This document shows positions 53,701 through 57,566 of a stretch of DNA of 64,000 nucleotides, piece by piece; the first letter of the stretch is position 1, and each line of letters begins with the position of its first letter. The DNA lies in assembly GCA_026545225.1 (NCBI GenBank), contig CM048853.1, positions 50,951,755 through 51,015,754 of the forward strand, given 5' to 3'. The notes beneath the pieces are model-generated. The model searched no databases and was not told where the DNA came from. It was given only the letters and a program-made list of their open reading frames with translations. A program made the position numbers and the translations under genes. The stretch is from Cornus controversa (lineage: Eukaryota > Streptophyta > Magnoliopsida > Cornales > Cornaceae).

Positions 53701-56265
53701 GTAGCAAATACTATCAAATGAAGCCTGAACAGCATGAAACCCTGTAGAATGATATATCAAGTATACAAATATACTAGAACTGTCAGAATCGTCAGCTATG
53801 GGTATTCTCATCAGAATGCCTATCAGGCTGAAATCAGTAGGCTAACCACTCCAGCATGAAATCCAGCAGGACATGCCTATCTTCGCTGCTACTTTTTGCA
53901 GCACAATAAAGCTAGAGAATGATAATATGAAAAATAGAGGTTTACAACTGGTCTTCTTTGAATCTATCTCTTGCAGGTGGGGTAGATTAATTAAAACAGT
54001 TATTTCTTCATTGTTCTACTACTGGTGCTCGGTATTCAAACTACCTGCCTACACTAGTTCAGTGATTGAGAAAATGATGAAATCTTTTGGATGGGGAAGT
54101 AAATAAAATGGGAAGAAGTTACATCTACTGAGATGGAATTATGTTACAAGGCCAAAGGAAGAAGGAGGCTTTGGAATCAGGAAAATTTCAGAAATTGACA
54201 AGGCTGCAAAATGTACTCTCTTCTAGGATTTTGTCCAAGGGAAGAATAGAAGCTGGGTTCATTGGTTTAAAGCACTTAAAGCTGACACTCCATCTGTATG
54301 CTGTTGCATTTCAAATTCAGGCCTGTCTTCCTTCTGGAACCATCTATTGCAGGTTAGAGATTCTATGGTTCAGAATATCGCATTCAAAATTGGTGATGGA
54401 CAAATGTGAGATTATTCATGGATCCATGGTGGAATGGATCAACTTTGTTGCAAGAATTTGGCTCTGGATACTCCTAAAGCAGCATATATATCAGCTCTAA
54501 TTCAGAATGGATCTTGGTGCAGCCCTCCTCACATTGATCCTGCAATAAGACATGTGTGGAATCTAATTTCAGGTGTTCAGATTAATTTTGAAGAAGACCA
54601 AATCCTATGGAAGCAAGGTAAATTCAGCTTTAAATCTGCTTGGAAGCATGGCAGATTCAATTCCCCTAAGAAAGCCTGGTATAGACTGTGTTGGAACAGG
54701 GGGTGACCTGTTCATGTATGACCTCCTGCCATATTTTGATGGATAAAATTCCTTCTCTGTCAAATTTGCAAAAATGAGGCCTGGTGCTTACCTCTATATG
54801 TCATAATTGAATGTCAGCTGCAGATACCATTGACCATCTCTTATTCTCTTGTTCTTATGCCCAGGTGATTTGGAAATGGATCAATGATACATTTAATTGG
54901 GATTGGTCTGCTGTTAATTCGTTTGATCAAATGGTCCAATGGTGTACCTCTGAATTTAGCAGTAACTCTCGAAGAAATGAATTCTGCAGGCAGATCTTTA
55001 TGGCCACTCTATGGAACATATGGAGAGTTAGAAACCAGAACTTCCACAGTGGTATGGCTCCTAACTCTCTCCAAGTGGCTAGAATGATTAGTTGGGAAGT
55101 TTGTGAAATTATGGGTGTTAGAATAGATGATATTCACTCTTTAATTCTTCAATGATGTTGCTAATCTGTAATGCAATAAACTGGTTGGAAAAATTGTGGA
55201 GGGAGATCTGGTCTTGGAAGTTTAATGAAGATCCAGGGTACTTTCAGTGCTTGGAGAGTGGAATTCATGACTAATGTTATGGATTCTGCTGTTTGTCCAA
55301 AGCAATGGAACACTATTCATCTTCTGTTGATTGGCCATTTTGTTATCTGGTGTATTCCTTTTCATAGTGTTTGGTTAGTTGGGTTTTGGTCAATTTTGGT
55401 TTTTCCCTTTAATGGGATTGTTTTCTGGTTTTTGTAATTCCTCTTGGCTGGCTTTTGGAAGTGGGATTTCTTAATCATAACAAAAAGACTGTAGCACTTA
55501 AACTCTTGCTCAACTATCCCTACCAATTGTTATAGGGTCAAGTTTTCACCTAACTTTTTGCCTTTGTAATGGCACTTGGTTGCCCACCAAGTCTCAACCA
55601 ACACACCACACAATGAACAAGGCACACACAATATACAAGACAACAGTCCCAACCTTTATTACCTCTCTCCCAGAAAGTATACAAAGTATTAATCTGACTA
55701 GGGCTTAGGCAAGACAAACACTCCATGTCTGCACACTCTGCCCCAAACATGCCCTAGCAATGCAGTTACATGCAGTTACATAGTCCTATGTAACTTCTAC
55801 TATTAAAAGAAAAAATAAAATTTGAGAGAAAATCTTCATTTTAACACAAGCAACATCAATTATGAAGGAAAATTAACAACAGAAACAATGTGCCATCTCA
55901 CATAATTAGTCAGAAATAAACTGCATCCAAGTCTACAGCATATATACCATTTGTTACGAGCTCCAAAACTAAACTGATCAAAGAGACTGAATAAACTACT
56001 TTGAGCCACTCTTGTGTCTGCAGACAAAAATATAACTTGAAAGGAGCATATGAATACATAAGTGCAAGTGGGACTTACATAGATAAGCAACCCTGGGGTT
56101 GCTGGGTTCGACTTCATTAGCCACGCGAAGAATCGGAGCTATTTCAACTAAAGATGATGGCACCACCTCACTGTCCATCATAGACTCTCCTAAATTACCT
56201 GTAGTCTGAGTCCGCAAAATCCGCCTCGGCGGCTGCTCATCAGATCCCCTTCTGTTGTAAGCCAT
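5375..56265 (-). CDS. CALS1-like: Callose synthase (GT48), CALS1/2/3 group; exons 1-36, 3' part beyond the window
   Basis: Makes callose (1,3-beta-glucan) from UDP-glucose as a plasma-membrane enzyme in cell plates, plasmodesmata and wounds (family knowledge). Thirty-six exons with GT-AG borders join in one open frame of 4,247 nt (1,415 codons plus 2 nt) without stop or frameshift. Order: Vta1-like N-terminus (about residues 40-190), FKS1 domain (about 320-450), membrane segments (about 490-765), then the start of the glucan synthase domain. The CALS1/CALS2 branch is favoured by [32 protein letters not shown] and MTTYPS; this subgroup call is a judgement from memory. The family is about 1,950 residues long, so roughly 530 residues lie off the left edge. 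Introns 1, 2, 4, 14, 20, 28 and 31 are swollen by transposons. The start is the first ATG, followed by the family's RRILRTQT leader. Exon coordinates are in the block entries. Confidence 0.95.
5800..6900 (-). CDS. CALS1-like: Callose synthase exons 32-34 (catalytic domain)
   Basis: Exon 32 6711-6900 ([20 protein letters not shown] ... [39 protein letters not shown]), exon 33 6469-6622 ([20 protein letters not shown] ... VQNLDQ), exon 34 5800-5919 ([40 protein letters not shown]). Introns are 88 and 549 bp. These are conserved GT48 catalytic-loop motifs. Exon 34 reads cleanly only in the frame given here; the other frame open over this stretch is a shadow. Confidence 0.95.
6901..7228. other. 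Intron 31, callose synthase side, no recognised feature
   Basis: AT-rich intronic DNA between the exon 32 acceptor and the Copia 2 insertion. I see nothing further in it except the CCTAC target duplication at 7224-7228. Confidence 0.6.
7229..7382 (+). repeat. 5' LTR of Copia 2 (154 bp)
   Basis: TG...CA ends, followed at once by primer site TGGTATCAAAGCTC (7383-). Very short for a Copia LTR. Confidence 0.9.
9471..11307 (-). mobile_element. Internally deleted Copia element nested in the Copia 2 integrase
   Basis: Two similar LTR copies, 9471-9872 (truncated) and 10723-11307, in minus orientation, surround about 850 bp. The 5' LTR at 10723-11307 is followed leftward by primer site TGGTATCAGAG near 10719-10709. 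The polypurine tract CCAAGGGGGAGA lies next to the other LTR at 9875-9890. Only a gag N-terminus remains (see next entry). The left LTR lacks about 133 bp at its outer end. The integrase of Copia 2 resumes right after 11307, but host sequence is missing on the left side. Confidence 0.82.
10353..10619 (-). pseudogene. Copia gag N-terminus in the nested element
   Basis: [40 protein letters not shown] starting at 10619: the standard Copia gag opening with [14 protein letters not shown]. Only about 70 recognisable residues remain before the frame decays, with no pol genes downstream. Confidence 0.8.
11586..12396. mobile_element. Non-autonomous DNA-element candidate with GACACGG-rich subterminal repeats
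   Basis: It interrupts the Copia 2 integrase reading frame: [10 protein letters not shown].. before, [15 protein letters not shown] after. Ends GCCTAAGAAG (11586) and CTTCTTAGGC (12396) are inverted. Subterminal DNA at both ends is packed with GACACGG/CGTGTCC units in opposite orientation (ACGGATACGAGACACGG at left; CGTGTCCGACATGG at right). The interior is AT-rich and non-coding. The true ends may be GAAGCAC/GTGTCCATGCTTC a few bases further out; no clean target duplication was found. Confidence 0.6.
14578..14815 (+). repeat. 3' LTR of Copia 2 (238 bp, internally expanded)
   Basis: Matches the 5' LTR at both ends but is about 84 bp longer. A segment containing GCTGATTATGTGTAA is duplicated near 14627-14695, about 20 bp around TTAGCATTTAATTTC is extra, and ATACACAGAG is repeated near 14768. 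Otherwise only scattered substitutions are seen. Confidence 0.88.
14816..15108. other. Intron 31, remaining part
   Basis: AT-rich intron sequence between the Copia 2 target duplication and the exon 31 donor (GTACTC at 15108). No feature recognised. Confidence 0.6.
15109..15592 (-). CDS. CALS1-like: Callose synthase exons 29-31 (catalytic domain)
   Basis: Exon 29 15483-15592 ([37 protein letters not shown]), exon 30 15277-15402 ([20 protein letters not shown] ... [11 protein letters not shown]) and exon 31 15109-15177 ([22 protein letters not shown]). Introns are 80 and 99 bp. The exon 31 acceptor AATAAG at 15178 restores VRGMMYYR; the AG six bases downstream would delete Val-Arg. The block lies between introns 28 and 31, each over 8 kb and filled with Copia elements. 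Confidence 0.95.
17728..18410. mobile_element. hAT-like non-autonomous element with CAGGGGCGGAGCCA inverted ends
   Basis: Terminal inverted repeats CAGGGGCGGAGCCA (17728-17741) and TGGCTCTGCCCCTG (18397-18410) match at 13 of 14 positions. GGTGGG lies just outside both ends and may be part of the target duplication. The element separates the Copia 3 primer region from its gag. Inside it is purine-rich, with A/G tracts and a TG microsatellite near 18349-18368. It encodes nothing. This terminus type is common in plant hAT-related MITEs. Confidence 0.7.
20334..20585 (-). mobile_element. Complete TRIM element, family A copy 1 (252 bp), in the Copia 3 pol region
   Basis: Two 73-bp LTRs, 20334-20406 and 20513-20585, almost identical, TG..CA on the plus strand. 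Minus-strand primer site TGGTATCAGAGC at 20512-20501 touches one LTR and a purine tract (GAGGAGGCC) touches the other. Flanks GTAAA/ATAAA are a four-of-five duplication. Removing it reconnects the Copia reading VVNNQPVVE. The internal region has no ORF. Confidence 0.85.
21054..21445 (+). mobile_element. 5'-truncated LINE with A tail and 15-19 bp target duplication
   Basis: AAAAGGCCATGCTCAAAAG occurs at 21035-21053 and 21446-21464. The insert ends in a run of A that merges with the repeat, the usual result of target-primed reverse transcription. Coding remnant [20 protein letters not shown] near 21178-21235 is the conserved C-terminal tail of plant L1-type LINE ORF2. Without it the Copia 3 frame reads [17 protein letters not shown]. 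Confidence 0.88.
23861..25807 (-). CDS. CALS1-like: Callose synthase exons 21-28 (central cytoplasmic loop)
   Basis: Exons: 21 25676-25807 ([20 protein letters not shown] ...), 22 25419-25513 ([20 protein letters not shown] ...), 23 25169-25253 ([28 protein letters not shown]), 24 24898-25058, 25 24677-24800, 26 24487-24584 ([20 protein letters not shown] ...), 27 24274-24403 (... [20 protein letters not shown] ...), 28 23861-24012 ([40 protein letters not shown] ...). Introns are 83-261 bp. Exon 21 uses a weak GTTCAA donor and exon 23 GTTTTT. [18 protein letters not shown] is strongly conserved at the entry to the glucan synthase domain. Confidence 0.95.
25808..26770. other. Intron 20, first part, with RTE-like LINE fragments
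   Basis: AT-rich DNA. Around 26250-26290 the string CAAAGCCATAATCCCAACTATTTTGGG and around 26680-26730 AGCCAACTCCAAATAGTTGGGG resemble the conserved 3' ends of plant RTE LINEs, in opposite orientations. Between them no coding is recognisable. Confidence 0.5.
26777..27134 (-). mobile_element. Complete TRIM element, family C copy 1
   Basis: LTRs 26777-26891 (115 bp) and 26956-27134 (179 bp) both read TGAYAAACCCATGGG...GCTAACA on the plus strand. Minus-strand primer site TGGTATTAGAGCAGG abuts the second LTR at 26955. Flanks CATAC (26772-26776) and CATGC (27135-27139) match at four of five bases. The longer LTR carries a second copy of the segment AAGGAGAGGGTG...GATGTGGGAC. Confidence 0.8.
27330..28640 (-). 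pseudogene. RTE-type LINE remnant
   Basis: Minus-strand similarity by pattern to the better preserved LINE at 42360-43580: CTTGATCTTCACTATATCCCTACTAG.., ..TTTACTAAATTTTCATTCCATATATTCAAT.. (the [11 protein letters not shown] region) and, further on, stretches like AGTTCATCTACATGTTCTCAAAC and GTGCATAAGCGTTAATTAGATT that look like the endonuclease half of the ORF. No open frame survives. Confidence 0.55.
28650..28742 (-). mobile_element. tRNA-derived SINE head
   Basis: On the minus strand an A-box-like AGCCCAATGGTATAAC is followed about 35 bp later by a B box GAGGTTCGAGCCCC, the spacing expected for a pol III promoter. Downstream GTGGGCAATGTGTGTGTGAG leads into AT-rich tail. It is not an intact tRNA because no acceptor stem forms. 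Confidence 0.55.
28850..29040 (+). pseudogene. RTE LINE 3'-end fragment
   Basis: Plus-strand AAGACTAGCTAAAATAAAAG.., ..GAGACAGACCACAACTAATGTGG and terminal GTGGCCAACCCCATTCAATTGGG resemble the C-terminal coding end and 3' terminus of plant RTE elements. Truncated and decayed. Confidence 0.5.
29167..29585 (-). CDS. CALS1-like: Callose synthase exons 18-20
   Basis: Exon 18 29504-29585 ([27 protein letters not shown]), exon 19 29349-29398 ([16 protein letters not shown]) and exon 20 29167-29253 ([29 protein letters not shown]). Introns are 105 and 95 bp. [20 protein letters not shown] is a family-typical helix ending the N-terminal membrane cluster; GAFRRLGE begins the large cytoplasmic loop. 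Confidence 0.95.
29870..30120 (+). pseudogene. RTE LINE 3'-end fragment in intron 17
   Basis: Plus-strand CTGATTAAGATGGTTTGGACATG corresponds to the LRWFGHV motif of RTE ORFs, followed by the GRPK-like GGGAAAGACCAAAACTACAATGG and the RTE terminus GTAGCTGACCCCAAGCAGTTGGG, ending in GTTGAGTTGAG. A truncated copy; it explains the 884-bp intron. Confidence 0.62.
30470..31216 (-). CDS. CALS1-like: Callose synthase exons 15-17 (membrane cluster)
   Basis: Exon 15 30882-31216 is the longest found (335 nt). It runs from [20 protein letters not shown] through [13 protein letters not shown] [20 protein letters not shown] to MLTMWWSQ. Exon 16 30623-30675 codes [17 protein letters not shown]; exon 17 30470-30530 codes [20 protein letters not shown]. 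Introns are 206 and 92 bp. Exon 17's donor is GTCTTC, a weak site, but frame and family homology require it. These exons carry about four N-terminal transmembrane helices. Confidence 0.93.
31674..32315 (-). mobile_element. TRIM family E with mixed TRIM fragments inside
   Basis: Similar segments at about 31674-31802 and 32188-32315 (GGATCTCAAGC...CATCTCACCTAAAACCAATT...CCAACAACA) behave as LTRs. A minus-strand primer site (CTCTGATACAAC) touches the right copy at about 32175. Between them are further pieces: a second primer-like site in each orientation (CTCTAATACCAATTG near 31852; TTGGTATTAGAGCC near 31907) and a family A LTR fragment near 32028-32075. This is a rearranged cluster, and element borders are uncertain. 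Confidence 0.55.
32814..33094 (+). mobile_element. Complete TRIM element, family A copy 2, with CTTAA target duplication
   Basis: LTRs 32814-32886 (73 bp) and 33017-33094 (78 bp) both start TGTTGGA.AATTTAAATATTTAAG and end GTTGTCAACA. Primer-like TGATATCAAAGCC follows the first; GAGGGGGGG precedes the second. CTTAA is exactly duplicated at 32809-32813 and 33095-33099. The second LTR has a 5-bp TAAGC duplication. A second primer-like motif GGTATCAGAGCAGG lies at 32912. Confidence 0.92.
33623..33708. repeat. (GT)n and (GA)n microsatellites
   Basis: About ten TG units near 33623-33643, then GA-rich tracts near 33672-33708, inside the long-TIR element. Confidence 0.9.
33990..34840 (-). pseudogene. 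RTE LINE 3' region remnant in intron 14
   Basis: Minus-strand match by pattern to the 39880-40385 and 42360-43580 LINE pieces: CTATCATAAGTCATTTATCCTA.., TTAGTTTTGGTTGACTTTTTTGTC, ACATTCCATATATTATG (the YMECKF region), and ATGTCTCCTTGCAAG, AATATGGGTTTAGCATTGAACCTTGGTG (the RT loop). No frame survives. Confidence 0.6.
34858..35060. mobile_element. Fragment related to the GACACGG-type element
   Basis: GTGTCGGACACATGTCAGACACG, CATGTCAAACATG, GACACGGCATGGATACGACAAGGACACG and GACACTTTCAGGACATGG repeat the subterminal units of the element at 11586-12396. Ends not defined. Confidence 0.45.
35061..36280. other. Intron 14, remainder without recognised feature
   Basis: AT-rich intronic DNA. I see no coding, primer sites or terminal repeats here; the short local repeat TATTAAGTG near 36010-36058 is minor. 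Confidence 0.5.
36281..36658 (-). CDS. CALS1-like: Callose synthase exons 13-14 (first membrane segments)
   Basis: Exon 13 36494-36658 (residues 451-505) contains [20 protein letters not shown] and then [15 protein letters not shown]. Exon 14 36281-36398 codes [40 protein letters not shown] 95-bp intron separates them. FILCLQ-AMIIIAW and [14 protein letters not shown] are the first two predicted membrane helices. The usual [12 protein letters not shown] has Leu for Trp here. Confidence 0.94.
37370..38340 (+). mobile_element. LTR retrotransposon remnant (5' LTR and leader) in intron 12
   Basis: An LTR-like block ends near 37835 with TATA box CCTATATAAAGG (about 37540) and a T/C-rich leader. 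It is followed by primer site TTGGTATCAGAGCAAAG at about 37839. Downstream, to about 38340, is C-rich leader-like sequence with repeated AACCC(A/T) motifs but no gag. No second LTR is visible, so the element is truncated. Confidence 0.6.
38445..38938 (-). CDS. CALS1-like: Callose synthase exons 10-12
   Basis: Exon 10 38801-38938 ([20 protein letters not shown] ... YNTIAK), exon 11 38627-38703 ([25 protein letters not shown] plus TG) and exon 12 38445-38538 ([20 protein letters not shown] ... DKSD). Introns are 97 and 88 bp. The [16 protein letters not shown] and [15 protein letters not shown] strings are family signatures that precede the first membrane cluster. Frame is continuous across all junctions. 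Confidence 0.95.
39880..40385 (-). pseudogene. RTE LINE fragment in intron 9
   Basis: Minus-strand C-terminal ORF region: revcomp encodes pieces like the LRRVDMFNAN..PIDAPI..R/KVDLHRR motif area (plus CATATATTCTACTAGATTTAA.., GGTCGACCTCTTTGTCTCTTACC, GTCCATACCACCTAAGTCTACTC, CACCCCATAAAACATAACC). Better preserved than the 33990 copy but with no intact frame. The surrounding intron 9 (38939-39879, 40386-40650) shows nothing else I can name. Confidence 0.6.
40651..40777 (-). CDS. CALS1-like: Callose synthase exon 9 (FKS1 domain core)
   Basis: 127 nt coding [20 protein letters not shown] then [22 protein letters not shown]. The [13 protein letters not shown] block is the diagnostic core of FKS1 domain 1 in plant and fungal glucan synthases. 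The first base completes the Trp codon split with exon 8. Donor GTATGT at 40650. Intron 9, downstream, is 1.7 kb and holds an RTE LINE fragment. Confidence 0.95.
41039..41769 (-). CDS. CALS1-like: Callose synthase exons 5-8
   Basis: Exon 5 41659-41769 ([20 protein letters not shown] ...), exon 6 41451-41567 ([20 protein letters not shown] ...), exon 7 41279-41368 ([30 protein letters not shown]) and exon 8 41039-41130 ([20 protein letters not shown] ... KSSL plus TG). Introns are 91, 82 and 148 bp. All junctions keep frame. In exon 7 the usual RQFPKPDQQPK is replaced by [10 protein letters not shown], one residue shorter. Confidence 0.94.
42360..43580 (-). pseudogene. RTE-type LINE ORF remnant (reverse transcriptase to C-terminus) in intron 4
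   Basis: Minus-strand protein pieces in order: [37 protein letters not shown] and [20 protein letters not shown] (RT motif A, 43492-43265); [20 protein letters not shown] (motif B); [14 protein letters not shown] (motif C, with FADD changed to FAND); [80 protein letters not shown] near 42490; then GRPK. Two frameshifts (near 43260 and 42650) break it. Long known as the commonest non-LTR clade in eudicots. It accounts for intron 4's size. Confidence 0.88.
43818..44136 (-). CDS. CALS1-like: Callose synthase exons 3-4
   Basis: Exon 3 is 44015-44136 ([20 protein letters not shown] ... NAADKAD plus two bases) and exon 4 is 43818-43911 ([20 protein letters not shown] ... EVADE). They flank a 103-bp intron with donor GTAAGT and acceptor AATTCAG. 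The split codon reads His (CAT), where the family usually has Arg before A/Q-LTKAY. The exons belong to the cytoplasmic N-terminal region, before the FKS1 domain. Confidence 0.94.
44400..44530 (-). mobile_element. Au-type SINE
   Basis: On the minus strand: GACCTGGAGGTCATGGGTTCGAAAC (B box GGTTCGA), then AACAACCTCTCCGCATGCGGAGG, TAAGGCTGCGTGCATTTGACCC, TTCCCAGACCCCGC and a terminal TTGGG end. This matches the body of the widespread Au SINE family of flowering plants. The 5' part with the A box is missing. Confidence 0.82.
44580..44630 (+). repeat. T-run followed by long G-run
   Basis: About eleven T, then GGGGGGGGAGGGGGGGGGG and, after TGCT, GGGGG: four or more G-runs within 30 bases, enough for an intramolecular G-quadruplex on the plus (antisense to the gene) strand. 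Confidence 0.75.
45668..46200 (+). mobile_element. Complete TRIM element, family D copy 1, with CCGCT target duplication
   Basis: Two 232-bp LTRs (45668-45899 and 45969-46200), starting TGTAGTGACCCTTGTGG and ending in TTACA, surround a 69-bp interior with primer site ATGGTATCAGAGC (45901) and a G-rich end (CTAGGGGAGTGG). CCGCT is exactly duplicated at 45663-45667 and 46201-46205. There is no coding capacity. The LTRs differ at only scattered positions, so it is fairly young. Confidence 0.95.
47040..47821. repeat. Long inverted repeat (foldback), arms about 310 bp, loop about 160 bp
   Basis: Left arm 47040-47352 and right arm 47515-47821 are imperfect reverse complements: TGTCACGCCCC / GAGGCGTGACA at the outer ends, CATTAAACCCTAATGAACCA / TGGTTCATTAGGGTTTAATG, CCTGTCACACCCCAATTTCC / GGAAATTGGGGTGTGACAAG, and ATGAATCCCTCAAGT / ACTTGAGGGATTCAT next to the loop. 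Each arm holds the GTCAC-CCCCAA motif twice, so one foldback may be nested in another. Confidence 0.9.
47040..48440 (+). mobile_element. Composite of a long foldback and a tandem TRIM-D, bounded by GTTTG
   Basis: Order: foldback 47040-47821; TRIM-D interior 47822-47892 with primer site ATGGTATCAGAGCC; LTR 47893-48138; interior 48139-48207 with the same primer site; LTR 48208-48440. GTTTG occurs exactly at 47035-47039 and 48441-48445, and the Gypsy host is continuous across it. The foldback takes the place of the expected first LTR and, like an LTR, begins TG and ends CA. Confidence 0.88.
48489..48873 (+). mobile_element. Solo LTR (385 bp) with GATCC target duplication
   Basis: Starts TGTTATGTTGTGG, ends GTTTGTCATAACA. 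TATA-like CACTATATAAGGGG is near 48620; the leader motif GGACGTAGGCACATCGCCGA near 48772 is typical of plant Copia LTRs. GATCC is exactly duplicated at 48484-48488 and 48874-48878. No internal sequence is left, so it arose by LTR-LTR recombination. Confidence 0.92.
49400..50770 (+). repeat. Degenerate tandem repeat, four copies of about 290-500 bp
   Basis: Each copy has CCATTGATGTCACATGA..GAGGATTAGTTTTAG then TTTTTGGTGGAACTCATTTGATTTTTAGACCTT (starts near 49416, 49925, 50214, 50620). This is followed by ATCAACTA..GGTA, AATTTGAAGATTA and TTTAATTATATT..GTCCTTGTTTGGAATTAGTAG. Copy 1 is lengthened by the TRIM solo LTR at 49686-49758. No coding recognised. Confidence 0.72.
49686..49758 (+). mobile_element. 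Solo LTR of TRIM family A with GTCTA target duplication
   Basis: 73 bp, TGTTGAAGGATTTATATATT...TTGCTAACA, same length and pattern as the LTRs at 20334 and 32814. GTCTA is exactly duplicated at 49681-49685 and 49759-49763. Confidence 0.9.
51040..51110 (-). pseudogene. RTE LINE terminal fragment
   Basis: CTCAACAAAGCC...GGGGTTGGCTACATGAACATC is the reverse complement of the conserved 3' end found at 30075-30110 (GTAGCTGACCCC...GGCTTTGTTGAG). Confidence 0.5.
51322..51437 (-). mobile_element. Solo LTR of TRIM family C
   Basis: 116 bp, TGATAAAGCCATGGG...GCTAACA on the plus strand, matching the LTRs of the TRIM at 26777-27134. Flanks GTTAA (51317-51321) and ATTAA (51438-51442) agree at four of five bases. 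Confidence 0.85.
51438..52199. other. Intron 2, proximal part
   Basis: AT-rich DNA with a short (AT)n tract near 51901-51916. No gene or element recognised. Confidence 0.5.
52200..52300 (-). CDS. CALS1-like: Callose synthase exon 2
   Basis: 101 nt, coding [20 protein letters not shown] and then [14 protein letters not shown]. This is one of the most conserved stretches of plant callose synthases (Vta1-like N-terminal region). Acceptor GAATCAG at 52307-52301, donor GTATGT at 52199. It stands alone between intron 1 (3.8 kb, carrying an L1 LINE) and intron 2 (8.1 kb, carrying Gypsy and TRIM insertions). Confidence 0.95.
52301..53000. other. Intron 1, distal part
   Basis: AT-rich intronic DNA downstream of the L1 remnant. 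Short open frames on both strands show no family similarity. Confidence 0.5.
53800..55440 (+). pseudogene. L1-type LINE ORF2 C-terminal remnant in intron 1
   Basis: Plus-strand fragments: [20 protein letters not shown] near 53975; [20 protein letters not shown] in another frame near 54165; [40 protein letters not shown] (zf-RVT region) near 54630; [20 protein letters not shown] then [20 protein letters not shown] near 54815-55045. The last two are the HLFF-C and WxxWRERN hallmarks of plant L1 ORF2. At least three frameshifts. The 5' half is missing and no clean A tail was seen. Confidence 0.8.
55441..56078. other. Intron 1, start
   Basis: Nothing identified beyond a possible unassigned repeat at 55540-55790, where TGCAGTTACA is directly doubled near 55762-55782. 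Confidence 0.4.
56079..56265 (-). CDS. CALS1-like: Callose synthase exon 1 (start codon, N-terminus)
   Basis: 187 nt, residues 1-62 plus one base. Starts [20 protein letters not shown] and contains the family-conserved block [20 protein letters not shown]. The donor is GTAAGT at 56078-56073; the split Cys codon is completed by exon 2. The N-terminus is hydrophilic, with no signal peptide, as usual for the family. A likely 5' UTR piece, 56266-56316, is bounded upstream by a TTTTTGACAG acceptor-like site, suggesting an intron in the leader. Confidence 0.95.
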
Positions 56266-56316
56266 TTTTCTGCTAACCCTTTACAATACAACTTAAAATT
56301 CTCTCTTCTGAGTTAT
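56266..56316 (-). promoter_or_regulatory. Probable 5' UTR segment of callose synthase, with upstream leader intron
   Basis: Immediately upstream of the ATG. On the minus strand the sequence TTTTTGACAG at 56326-56317 looks like an intron acceptor. Further upstream, at 56740-56790, are TATATA-rich DNA and a CT-rich (GA)n tract that could be core promoter and leader. The leader donor was not identified, so this is a weak call. Confidence 0.35.
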
Positions 56317-57511
56317 CTGTCAAAAACAATCAAAATCCATTAAACCCCAAATCACAAAAGGCTTCAGTACACTGAAGTTAAAAACCCTATGTTTGGTTAT
56401 TGAAGACTGAGAAATTCAAATGGAAAAAGGGAACTTTGCAACAGATTGCAAGTTTCTTTTTTATTTTCTTTTCTTTTCATCTCTGTTTTCTTTCTTTGTA
56501 ATCAAACAGTGCAACTTAGATAAGCCATATGAAATCGATTGTGGGAAAGACAACAGACTACAAAAATTACCAGATGATGATGATGGAACGACCAAATATT
56601 CAGATTACAGTCTTTTACATCGTACAAAGGATTAATCCCAGATGTTTATTGACGAAGAAACAATAAATTGAGGTAAATAGAGCAACATCGTCATCATATA
56701 CGGAAGAGTCTAGAGCATCAGCTTCACACACAGTAAAAAAGCGCTGTATATTATATAGATATATATATTGAGAGAGAGAGAGAGAAAGAAGTGGGGGCTG
56801 TGCTTCGTCGAAAGAGCTATCTAACTGACATGAAGGAAGAAAGCAACGCGGGTAACAGCAGAAATATAAAATTAAAAAAAGTTGAAACAGAATTACAAAA
56901 AAGCCACATCATATACTTAACACTTAAGTTTTGAAAGTAGTTTTCTTTTGGTTTAAAGGAGTAATTTAGTCATTTTAAATTGTAAATTAACCTAACCTAA
57001 TGCAATAATTATTGTGTATGACAAAAATATAAAAAGATTTGTCATGGATAACTTGTGAATTGTTACAGCCAAATTGTATGATAGTATGCCTGATTATAAC
57101 GCAGAAAATAACAGAAAATGGTCAAAGACTTTGACTCAAAGTAAATGGTATGGAGGGGATGGCATATGATAAGTTATTCAATGTGTGTGTGTGTATATAC
57201 ACACACATACATATATACAAACACATGCCATATCTATACCAAAAATAAGTTGTCAATGAACTTGATTCTCTGCTTTGCATAATTATAAGGTCTTTCAACA
57301 CACTTTACATAATTGTAAGGTCTTTCAACACAATTAAATCAGTCTTTCAAACATTAAATCAATCTATTTTAGTCAAATTTAATGTGTTGAAAAATATATT
57401 TAATTATGAAAAAATAGAACATATATTTTGAAAAAACAAATTTAAATGTGTTGAGAAACAGATTTAATGTGTTAAGATCATTACAACATAGAATCAGGGC
57501 TCTTGTTCGAG

Positions 57512-57566
<55 letters not shown>

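Noticed and set aside
56420..56635. 71-codon plus-strand ORF upstream of callose synthase
   Set aside because: AT-rich chance frame with poly-Phe and poly-Asp runs; lies in the probable leader intron or promoter.
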